From positions 1 to 13,986 of the forward strand of contig JBBRMF010000130.1 of NCBI GenBank assembly GCA_038230975.1: a DNA stretch of 13,986 bases, written 5' to 3'. The notes under the pieces are model-generated. The model was given only the letters and a program-made list of their open reading frames with translations, was not told the DNA's origin and ran no database searches. Below, one piece after another: positions 7,322-13,836 of the stretch. The translations under genes were made by a program, and so were the position numbers. How positions within the stretch are numbered: the first letter of the stretch is position 1; each line of letters begins with the position of its first letter. Source of the stretch: JANXVV01 sp038230975. GTDB lineage: Bacteria > Planctomycetota > Phycisphaerae > Tepidisphaerales > Tepidisphaeraceae.

Positions 7322-7339
7322 CAATGAGAAGTCTCATTG
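7322..7339. promoter_or_regulatory. Operator-like perfect dyad
   Basis: CAATGAGA and TCTCATTG are perfect inverted copies separated by two bases. The 18-bp size and near-zero centre suit a dimeric repressor or activator site better than an RNA hairpin, because a loop of two bases is too tight. No regulator gene lies in the window to pair with it. Confidence 0.35.
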
Positions 7340-7356
7340 AAGTTCGGGAAATGCAA

Positions 7357-7391
7357 CTTTTGTTCGGCATGATTTGTACGCCGGACAAAAG
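7357..7391 (+). other. Stable 12-bp RNA hairpin in the leader
   Basis: CTTTTGTTCGGC (7357-7368) pairs with GCCGGACAAAAG (7380-7391), with one G-U wobble and an 11-base loop. No T-run follows, so a simple terminator is unlikely. It may be an RNA element, a protein binding site or another repeat copy. Confidence 0.45.
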
Positions 7392-7531
7392 CAGAGGACG
7401 TTGAAGTTTTGGGTTTTCGGAATGTAGCGTGCCGAATGACTCGATAACATCACGGTGGTGCGCGACTGCTCACCACGGATGCCCGCTTGCTGGAGGCAGG
7501 CTGTATCCACCTTGGGAAGGGATAGGATTTA

Positions 7532-8653
7532 ATGAAAGCAGTAGTACTAGCGGGTGGACAAGAGTTCGGGCAATGCCCGCTCTCTCGTCAATTGCCGAGG
7601 GCTTTGTGGCCTTTGGTCGATCGCCCCATCATCGAACACGTGTTGGGCGTTCTTCGCCGCGCCGGTGTCGGCCAGATGGCGATCAGCGCCAACGGGCGCA
7701 CGCACACCATCGCTTCCAAACTCGGGTATAATCCGGCGCCGGATATCACGATCCATTACAGCGAAGATGCAATGCCTCGCGGGGCCGCCGGGTGCATCAA
7801 AGACTGCCAGAATTGGCTTGGAAACGAATGCTTTATCGTGGTCCATGGTGCCAGCCTGTTGCTGGATCTGGACCTGAATCATCTTTTGGAAGAACACCGT
7901 AAGAGTGGCGCAACACTGACCGTCGCCGCCACCGCGGAAAATTCAAATGGCAAGGATTTAGACCGGTTGCTCGCGCTCAAACCGGCGGGCCTTTATATCT
8001 GCGAACCTGATGTCTTCCCCTTTATCAAGACCAAGGGTTATCAGGATATGAAGGAGCAATTAATTCCGCGTCTCACCGAGGCCGGGCTAAAGGTTCAGGC
8101 GGTTCCGATCAGTGGCAGGATTATTGCCGTCCGAAATGAAGAATGGTATTTGAATGCAATGGTGGATTTGCTGAACGATCCGCAACATCGCAAGCCATTC
8201 GTGGAACATTTGCCCAGCAAGTTGCCTGGGCTTTGGATCGATCCGACGGCGTACGTCCATCCACAAGCTCGCGTCATTGGGCCGGCGTATGTCGGTCCTG
8301 GCGCCAAGATTTTGGCCGATGCCGTGGTGATTGGGCCGGCGGTCATCGGTGAAAATTGCGAAATCGCCTCCGATGCGGTCGTTCATGAGTCGATCCTATG
8401 GAGTGAAAGCAAAGTCGGTCGGGGTGCGATGGTGGAGCAGGCGATTTTGGCGGCCAAGGCATTTGTATCGCCGGGCGTTGAGATTCGCGGTTCGATCGTT
8501 CTCGATACGGCCCTGAGCAGCGCCGAGCGTCAAAGTTTGAGCAGCAGCACAGATCTTACTGCATCGGAACTGAACGGTTCCGGTAGCACGCGGTGGTGGA
8601 AGCGCTGGTGGAAGGGAAGCCCGCAATCGAAGCAGGCGTCGAACATCGAGTGA
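7532..8653 (+). CDS. Degenerate nucleotidyltransferase with left-handed beta-helix domain
   Basis: A 373-residue protein shaped like a sugar-phosphate nucleotidyltransferase. The N-terminal 210 or so residues follow that fold: MKAVVLAGG (1-9), LPRALWPLVDRPIIEHVLGVLRRAG (21-45) and the region around VVHGASLLLDLD (103-114). The usual G-x-G-T-R loop reads GQEFGQ, the conserved PK lysine is Arg23, and the metal-binding Asp of the GD motif is Ala107. Catalysis is therefore doubtful. Residues about 234-330 form a hexapeptide-repeat beta-helix (ARVIGPAYVGPGAKI, VIGPAVIGENCEI). The tail contains WWKRWWKG (355-362), aromatic and cationic, which could bind the membrane surface. AGGA and GGGAAGG precede the ATG. 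A regulatory or scaffold role for the neighbouring sugar transferase is inferred; weak enzyme activity cannot be excluded. Confidence 0.85.
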   Translation: MKAVVLAGGQEFGQCPLSRQLPRALWPLVDRPIIEHVLGVLRRAGVGQMAISANGRTHTIASKLGYNPAPDITIHYSEDAMPRGAAGCIKDCQNWLGNECFIVVHGASLLLDLDLNHLLEEHRKSGATLTVAATAENSNGKDLDRLLALKPAGLYICEPDVFPFIKTKGYQDMKEQLIPRLTEAGLKVQAVPISGRIIAVRNEEWYLNAMVDLLNDPQHRKPFVEHLPSKLPGLWIDPTAYVHPQARVIGPAYVGPGAKILADAVVIGPAVIGENCEIASDAVVHESILWSESKVGRGAMVEQAILAAKAFVSPGVEIRGSIVLDTALSSAERQSLSSSTDLTASELNGSGSTRWWKRWWKGSPQSKQASNIE

Positions 8654-8704
8654 CGAGGGTTCGTCTCCCATTAGCCGGCAGCTGAGATTTCCATCGGATT
8701 TAAT

Positions 8705-11017
8705 ATGAGCGACTCTCGTCCCATTCAACGATACGCCAACCACGCCGCAGGAAGTAATCCCGTCGGGTCGATCATGACCCCGCAGGGTCCGGCGATCATT
8801 CAAATCATTGATATGCCGACCGGTCTCGGGCCGGTCAATCAAAACGGTGACACCGGTCGGCGAAAGCCAGGCGGTATCAACGTCCTTGGGGCAGTCATGC
8901 GCCGATGGTGGCTGGTGTTGATGGTGTTTGCGGTCATCGGTGGCGGGGCGTATTTCGCCGGGGCGAATCTGGTTAAACCTCAGTTTGAAGCTCGGGCGAA
9001 AGTCAGCTTTATCGATAACAATCCCACCGCGAGCGGTGGCCCTGGGTTGGCGTATACAACAATGCACCGGGCGATCCTGATGATGGGCTCGCCGGCAATT
9101 GTGCTTCATGCCGCCGCCGATCCGCAGTTGCGGAGTATGCTTCCTCGCGTCTTCAAGATCGATTTGAAGGACCCTGCACAACAGGCGGCATTGCTTCAGA
9201 GTGCACAGAATCTCGTTGAAATTCCCGATGAAACTACCAGAGGCAGCGGTGTTTTAGACATCGTTGCTCTGCAAGCCACGCCCGAGCAGGCGACCGCTGT
9301 CGCCAACGCATTTGCGAGTGCACTCGTCTGGTATTGCGAGGATTTTGTCACGAACGCCAACAGTAAAGTGCTGGTGAGTTTGCAGAGTGAACTCACCAAT
9401 GGACAAGAGCATGTTGCGGCCGTGCTGAATCAAAAAGCGAAGCTTCTAGCGGACAATAATTTCGAGGTCAATTCGCAGTCTCAGATCGCGGTTCTTCGTC
9501 AGATATCAGTTTTGAAGGACAAAGCGATCGAGGCGGAGGTGATGGCTGCCGCAGCACAGCATCAAGTCGAACGTTTGCTGAAAAACGCAGAAGAAAGCGC
9601 AGGGCTCAAGCTCCAGCGCCAGGAAATCATCAAGGCTGAAAAAGATCGCGATACTTTGCTCAAAGGCTTGCTGGATCAAATGGGGACAGGGTTTGCCAAG
9701 CAGTCCGAACTGCGAAGCCTGGGGATGAAGGCAGAGCATCCCGCGATGATCGCCGCACAGGATAATATTCTTCGATACACGAAAGCAATCACTGATCGCG
9801 AGGATGAAATTGCAGTCCTGATCAACAAGCGATTGGACGAGCAGTTCAAACTAAAGTCGCAGGATACGCTTGAGCAGGCGAAACTTGCGAAGGAAAACGC
9901 TGAGCAGCAACTCATCCGTGTCAACGCGGAGATGAAGAAACTCAGTGATGAGGCGGGCAAGCTGGCAGTGGTGAAGAACAAGGTTGAGATTCTTGAAGCG
10001 GAAGCAGTTGAGCAAACGCGTCGCAATCAGGAAAATAGTTCGGCTCTGACAGCCGCCCGTTTGAACATGGTTTCCGCTCCAAGTGCCGTGTTTCGGGTGG
10101 AACAGCCGGCTGTGGCGACGCTCAAGGAAGACAAGCGGATTAAAGTGCAGGCCGGCGGTTTGGTGGGTGGGTTGTTCCTTGGAATTTTGCTTGCCTTGCT
10201 CGTCGACAAGTTCGATAAGCGATTGCGTGATCCCCGCGATATCGAGCCGCTTTTTGGGACGCCTTTGCTCGGTTGCATTCCCCGTATTCAGGAACTGAAG
10301 AAAATCAAAGGGGATCAGGCCCGCAATTTAATCGCGGAAGAATTCCGCATCATTCGCACTCAGGTGCTTTTCGGGAATCCAAATCTCAGCCACAAGCTGA
10401 TCGCGGTCACCAGCCCGACTCCGGGGGATGGTAAAACCTCGCTGGCGGTGAATCTGGCGATTTCTATTGCCAAGGCGGGTCGGCGGGTCTTGCTGGTGGA
10501 TGGAGATCTTCGCAAGCCGGATGTGCATCGCGTATTCAATCTGCCGGATTCTCCCGGGTTTGCCGAGTTGATTCAGGGCAGCCATGAACCGGGTGCGGTC
10601 ATAAAGAAAAGCGAAGTCGACGGGCTGGAGATTTTGCCCGCCGGCACACCTTTGACCCGGCCCAGTGAATTGTTGTCTCGTCCTGAAATGGCGCGATTAT
10701 TATTGGCGTTGGGCGATATGTACGATCATATCATCATGGACACGGCTCCATTGCTCCCGGTGAGCGACACGCATGTGTTAGCCGGCATGGTGGATGCGGT
10801 GATCGTGAGTTTCAATGCGGAAGTGGACCGGGATACGGTGTCGCTGACGCAGGACATTCTTCGCCGAAGCCGTGCGAATGTGATTGGCACGGTGATGAAC
10901 CAGGTCAAGTATCGCCAGAGCGGCAGCTATCAGCGCGGTAAGACTGCGTACGACAGCTACTACAACAGCCCGCGAGGTGCGCCGAAAACCGATAAGCTGG
11001 CGACGGTTGTAAAGTAA
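8705..11017 (+). CDS. Polysaccharide co-polymerase / tyrosine autokinase (Wzc/GumC-CpsD type)
   Basis: An inner-membrane chain-length regulator with a C-terminal BY-kinase that autophosphorylates on tyrosines to control polymerisation and export. A polar N-terminal extension of about 65 residues precedes the first membrane span (68-90, WWLVLMVFAVIGGGAYF). The periplasmic part includes a long Ala/Lys/Glu/Gln-rich coiled coil, about 225-440. The second span is 483-500 (AGGLVGGLFLGILLALLV). The kinase shows Walker A TSPTPGDGKTS (569-579), Walker A' VLLVDGDLRKP (595-605), Walker B HIIMDTAP (675-682) and RPSELLSRP (652-660). A tyrosine cluster lies at the end (Y736, Y742, Y749, Y752, Y753), the expected phosphorylation tail. 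GGA at 8696-8698 precedes the ATG. No matching phosphatase gene is visible. The unusual part is the long cytoplasmic head. Confidence 0.95.
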   Translation: MSDSRPIQRYANHAAGSNPVGSIMTPQGPAIIQIIDMPTGLGPVNQNGDTGRRKPGGINVLGAVMRRWWLVLMVFAVIGGGAYFAGANLVKPQFEARAKVSFIDNNPTASGGPGLAYTTMHRAILMMGSPAIVLHAAADPQLRSMLPRVFKIDLKDPAQQAALLQSAQNLVEIPDETTRGSGVLDIVALQATPEQATAVANAFASALVWYCEDFVTNANSKVLVSLQSELTNGQEHVAAVLNQKAKLLADNNFEVNSQSQIAVLRQISVLKDKAIEAEVMAAAAQHQVERLLKNAEESAGLKLQRQEIIKAEKDRDTLLKGLLDQMGTGFAKQSELRSLGMKAEHPAMIAAQDNILRYTKAITDREDEIAVLINKRLDEQFKLKSQDTLEQAKLAKENAEQQLIRVNAEMKKLSDEAGKLAVVKNKVEILEAEAVEQTRRNQENSSALTAARLNMVSAPSAVFRVEQPAVATLKEDKRIKVQAGGLVGGLFLGILLALLVDKFDKRLRDPRDIEPLFGTPLLGCIPRIQELKKIKGDQARNLIAEEFRIIRTQVLFGNPNLSHKLIAVTSPTPGDGKTSLAVNLAISIAKAGRRVLLVDGDLRKPDVHRVFNLPDSPGFAELIQGSHEPGAVIKKSEVDGLEILPAGTPLTRPSELLSRPEMARLLLALGDMYDHIIMDTAPLLPVSDTHVLAGMVDAVIVSFNAEVDRDTVSLTQDILRRSRANVIGTVMNQVKYRQSGSYQRGKTAYDSYYNSPRGAPKTDKLATVVK

Positions 11018-11035
11018 CGCTGATTGGCTCGTTCA

Positions 11036-11107
11036 TTTTAGCGGCAGTGCCGAAGGCACGCGTGAGTCGTGCCGGAAAAACGTGTGCCTTCGGCACGACC
11101 GCTAAAA
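11036..11107. repeat. Intergenic inverted repeat, GTGCCGAAGGCAC family
   Basis: Arms at 11036-11062 and 11081-11107 match as inverted copies at 24 of 27 positions, beginning TTTTAGCGG and ending CCGCTAAAA, with an 18-base loop. Each arm contains its own small palindrome, GTGCCGAAGGCAC or its variant. It occupies most of the gap between the kinase and fusion-transferase genes. The 3' side reads TAAAAGGG, so it lacks the U-tract of an intrinsic terminator on the + strand. It may still protect the upstream mRNA end. Confidence 0.8.
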
Positions 11108-11134
11108 GGGCGGTTCGACTAAGACATCCAAATC

Positions 11135-12961
11135 GTGAGCACCACCGAAACCATCCCGAGCACTCCAGCGCCTTTATCAACGCGCGCGCCGTTGCGGAGC
11201 CAGCATCAGGCGATCGTCATCGTCGAAAGACGTATGGCCCGCTTAGGCGATCCTAAAGCCAGTCAGTTGGTCCCCGGCTGGCAGTGGACGCTCGGCAATG
11301 CTCGCGTCGGTGAGCTTTTCGATCAACTTTTCGCCGACTCCAAAATTACCTGGTCGTCTCTGGTCGTCCCCGAGGAATCAAGCGAAACCTTTGCGGCACT
11401 CAGCCCGCATCTGGCTTCTCAGCATGCGATGGTTTCTTACGATGGATCCCTCCAAATCCGCCCTTCATCCCTCACCACGAAGCCAGACGACGGCGAACCC
11501 GTCTACCTCATCTTCAACGGGGATTGCTTCCCGATCTGCGATCTGTCGGATGCTATTCTGGTCCATCGTCAAAACCGCTGCGATGCGACTTTGATTGATT
11601 TTCCACAGCGCAATAAAAAGGGATATGAAGAGAAGATTCAGTTTGAGAAGGATGGCCGGGTCAAACGCGTGAATCGCTCATACGAAGAACGAGAAAGCTC
11701 GCTGCGCATCGACCGCGATTGGCCGGTGTTGCTCATCCTGTCTGCCGACGCGATGAAGACGCTGCTGGATGTTTCGTTGCCGCACCGAATCAATCAATGG
11801 CCGGCCGCCATGTTGCGCTCCGGGTTGTTCGTTCGGGGCAGCACGATCCCAGGGCGATGCTTCAGCCTTCACGATCGAGAACATCTATACGAGATGAACG
11901 AAGTGATCCTGCGCCTCAAACCGCAATGGCTTGCCAATGCCGGCGGTCTGGTGGATCAGGGTGAAAAAATATGGGTCGGCAAAAACGTCCGCATCGATAG
12001 TTCCGCCAATCTGCTCGGCCCGATTGCGATCGGTGACAATGTGGAAATTGGACCCGATGCAGTCGTTGTAGGCCCGACGACGATCGGGCGCGGCAGTAAA
12101 ATCGGCGCGGGAATTGTCCTGAAGCGATCGGTCGTGCTTCCAGATACCACGCTCGCCAGCGCTACATTTAAAACACACGCAATCTCACAGGCCATTGTAC
12201 TCGGTGGCGATACTCCGACGATTCAAGCACTCACCCCCGATTCCGGAGCGTCTACAAAGCTTTCGGACATGCGGTCGATGTCGGTGGATCGCCCGATCAA
12301 GCTGGAAACCGTTTTAGAAGGCGGCGCCACCCCCTCGCTGACCGGAGCGCGATACAGCGCGTTCCTCACCGCGAAGCGGGCGTTTGATGTGATCGGTTCC
12401 GGATGTGCTTTGTTACTCACCGGACCATTTTATCCGTTCATCATGCTGGCGATTTATCTGAATTCGCCGGGCCCGATGTTCTTTGGTGCCGTTCGACAAG
12501 GCCGAGGTGGAAAGAACTTTAAGTGCTGGAAGTTCCGCACGATGGTTGTCAACGCCGAAGAAATCAAGCGCAAGCTCATGATTCAAAATGAGGTTGATGG
12601 TCCGCAGTTTAAAATGAAAAATGACCCGCGGATCTTTTTTGTCGGCCGCTGGTTGCGCAAGCTCAACGTCGACGAATGGCCCCAGTTTTGGAACGTGCTG
12701 GTCGGGGAGATGAGCATCGTTGGCCCGCGACCGAGTCCGGAAAAAGAAAATCAGATGTGTCCCGCATGGCGTGAAGCGCGCCTGAGTGTTCGCCCGGGCA
12801 TCACCGGTCTCTGGCAGGTGAGCCGTCGTCGCGATCGCGGGGAAACGGACTTCCAGGAATGGATCTATTACGATGTGCAGTACATCAAGAAGCAGTCGTT
12901 CTGGCTGGACATCAGGATCTTCTTGAAGACCTTCCTTGTCGCCCTCGGCGGTGGGCAGTGA
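11135..12961 (+). CDS. Fusion: nucleotidyltransferase-like, beta-helix and phosphoglycosyl transferase
   Basis: A 608-residue protein. Residues 410-600 are a bacterial sugar transferase that moves a sugar-1-phosphate from a nucleotide sugar to undecaprenyl phosphate: KRAFDVIGS (414-422), one membrane-inserted hydrophobic helix with a Pro break (423-442), SPGPMFF (444-450), KFRTM (466-470), the catalytic Asp-Glu in NVDEWPQ (D513, E514), MSIVGPRP (526-533) and RPGITGLWQVSRR (553-565). The multi-span N-terminal region of WbaP/WcaJ is absent. In its place, residues about 24-260 resemble a nucleotidyltransferase (AIVIV 26-30; YLIFNGDCFP 124-133) without the glycine-rich loop, and 278-345 form hexapeptide repeats. 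The start is GTG with no clear Shine-Dalgarno site; nearby ATG codons would cut into the N-terminal fold. Initiating sugar unknown. The C-terminal assignment is firm and the N-terminal one moderate. Confidence 0.92.
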   Translation: MSTTETIPSTPAPLSTRAPLRSQHQAIVIVERRMARLGDPKASQLVPGWQWTLGNARVGELFDQLFADSKITWSSLVVPEESSETFAALSPHLASQHAMVSYDGSLQIRPSSLTTKPDDGEPVYLIFNGDCFPICDLSDAILVHRQNRCDATLIDFPQRNKKGYEEKIQFEKDGRVKRVNRSYEERESSLRIDRDWPVLLILSADAMKTLLDVSLPHRINQWPAAMLRSGLFVRGSTIPGRCFSLHDREHLYEMNEVILRLKPQWLANAGGLVDQGEKIWVGKNVRIDSSANLLGPIAIGDNVEIGPDAVVVGPTTIGRGSKIGAGIVLKRSVVLPDTTLASATFKTHAISQAIVLGGDTPTIQALTPDSGASTKLSDMRSMSVDRPIKLETVLEGGATPSLTGARYSAFLTAKRAFDVIGSGCALLLTGPFYPFIMLAIYLNSPGPMFFGAVRQGRGGKNFKCWKFRTMVVNAEEIKRKLMIQNEVDGPQFKMKNDPRIFFVGRWLRKLNVDEWPQFWNVLVGEMSIVGPRPSPEKENQMCPAWREARLSVRPGITGLWQVSRRRDRGETDFQEWIYYDVQYIKKQSFWLDIRIFLKTFLVALGGGQ

Positions 12962-12980
12962 GTGCAGAAATTTCGATTCG

Positions 12981-13045
12981 GTCGCATGGGCGTCTCGCGC
13001 GTGCTTTTTGGTCTGAAAAATGCACGGGCGAGATGCCCATGCCAC
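12981..13045. repeat. Intergenic hairpin repeat, GGGCGTCTCGCCCG family, copy 2
   Basis: Arms at 12981-13004 and 13022-13045 match as inverted copies at 21 of 24 positions. The loop has TTTTT (13005-13009) against AAAAA (13016-13020), like copy 1 at 4046-4112. The two copies share arms, loop design and orientation. The right arm contains ATGCCCATG, and the next gene's likely start codons at 13033 and 13039 lie within it. Confidence 0.85.
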
Positions 13046-13812
13046 CCGCCCCAAAGCATTTCTGTAAACCGGCGATTGGATTTTTTACGCTTCCTTTCAT
13101 CCTGTTATTCGGTTGCGCCGGTGGAGGGAATACCTCCGCTCCCACCGCCGCGCAGCAAGAGGGCAAAAGTGCTCAGATCAACGCCTGGCTTGCCAATCAA
13201 TCCTTCGACTTGCCCGCGACGGTCTATCGCGTTGCGCCGCCGGATAAGATTCGATTCGTCGCTCCTCGCGTTAAAGAAATTGACGGGCAAGCCGTGGTGG
13301 TGCGTTCGGATGGAAAAATCAGCCTCAATCTCATCGGTGAACTCAGTGTTTCCGGTTTAACCCCCGCCGAAATCAGCGAACTGGTCGTTCAAAAGCTCAG
13401 TAAGTTTTATAAGGCGGATTCGATCGACGTCTCCGTGCAAGTGGCGGAGTTCAAAAGTCGAGTCTACTACGTGATGGGCCAGGTGCTGGTACCCGGCATT
13501 AAACCGTATACCGGTTCAGATACGATCTTGAAGGTTCTTTCCGATGCGAAATTGAACGAAAAGGCCTGGCCGCAGCGAGTCGTGATTGTTCGTCCGAATG
13601 AAGATGTGAACGTCAAGCAACGCGTGACGGTGGATTTGAAGGAGATGTACGAGAAGGGCGAGACACGTCAAAACTTTTTGATTGAGGCGGGTGATGTTGT
13701 CTACATTCCTCCGAGCCCGCTGGCCGAAGTCGCGGCGACGTTCAAGAAAATATTGTTCCCGATTATTCCTGCGACCAACATCGGCTCGATGGTGTTGCGC
13801 GGGGGATTGTGA
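13039..13812 (+). CDS. Polysaccharide export outer-membrane lipoprotein (Wza/GumB type)
   Basis: Expected to form the periplasmic and outer-membrane export channel that partners the BY-kinase protein two genes upstream. From the ATG at 13039 it has 257 residues: a basic N-terminus, a hydrophobic stretch (11-25) and lipobox LFGC with the lipidated Cys26. The poly-export domain spans about 60-136 (VYRVAPPDKIRFVAP; VRSDGKISLNLIGELSVSGLTPAEI), followed by an SLBB-like domain (YYVMGQVLVPGIKPYTG, 143-159) and FLIEAGDVVYIPP (213-225). The end is amphipathic and could insert in the membrane. The frame is open back to 12859, but that part overlaps the previous gene and translates a repeat; a lipoprotein signal needs the start at 13039 or 13033, both inside the repeat. 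GGGCGAG in the repeat may serve as a weak ribosome binding site. Confidence 0.9.
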   Translation: MPPAPKHFCKPAIGFFTLPFILLFGCAGGGNTSAPTAAQQEGKSAQINAWLANQSFDLPATVYRVAPPDKIRFVAPRVKEIDGQAVVVRSDGKISLNLIGELSVSGLTPAEISELVVQKLSKFYKADSIDVSVQVAEFKSRVYYVMGQVLVPGIKPYTGSDTILKVLSDAKLNEKAWPQRVVIVRPNEDVNVKQRVTVDLKEMYEKGETRQNFLIEAGDVVYIPPSPLAEVAATFKKILFPIIPATNIGSMVLRGGL

Positions 13813-13836
13813 TTTCCTAACTACCATGAGGTTCCG

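Larger units (their letters stand above)
7135..7531 (+). promoter_or_regulatory. Structured 397-base gap, likely leader of the second gene block
   Basis: This is the longest gap between genes and holds no convincing coding sequence. From left to right it contains an AAACGTTT dyad with partly matching GC flanks (7204-7221), GATAC-C-GTATC (7292-7302), CAATGAGA-AG-TCTCATTG (7322-7339), a 12-bp stem CTTTTGTTCGGC/GCCGGACAAAAG with one G-U pair and an 11-base loop (7357-7391), a GTGGTG/CACCAC stem (7455-7460 with 7471-7476) and a GGAT...ATCC stem (7477-7508) enclosing GCC/GGC pairs. GGGAAGG (7514-7520) and AGGA (7524-7527) follow before the ATG at 7532. A promoter and regulated leader for the downstream genes is a reasonable inference. 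I cannot match it to a known riboswitch class. Confidence 0.45.

Noticed and set aside
7441..7531. Known riboswitch such as c-di-GMP type I before the 7532 gene
   Set aside because: The conserved core strings expected of that class are absent, although stems are present.
11036..11107. Intrinsic terminator after the BY-kinase gene
   Set aside because: The hairpin is strong but followed by TAAAAGGG on the + strand, and the opposite strand also lacks a proper U-tract; kept as a repeat.
12859..13038. Upstream extension of the export lipoprotein frame
   Set aside because: It overlaps the end of the sugar-transferase gene by about 100 bases, translates a repeat, and would bury the lipoprotein signal about 60 residues inside.
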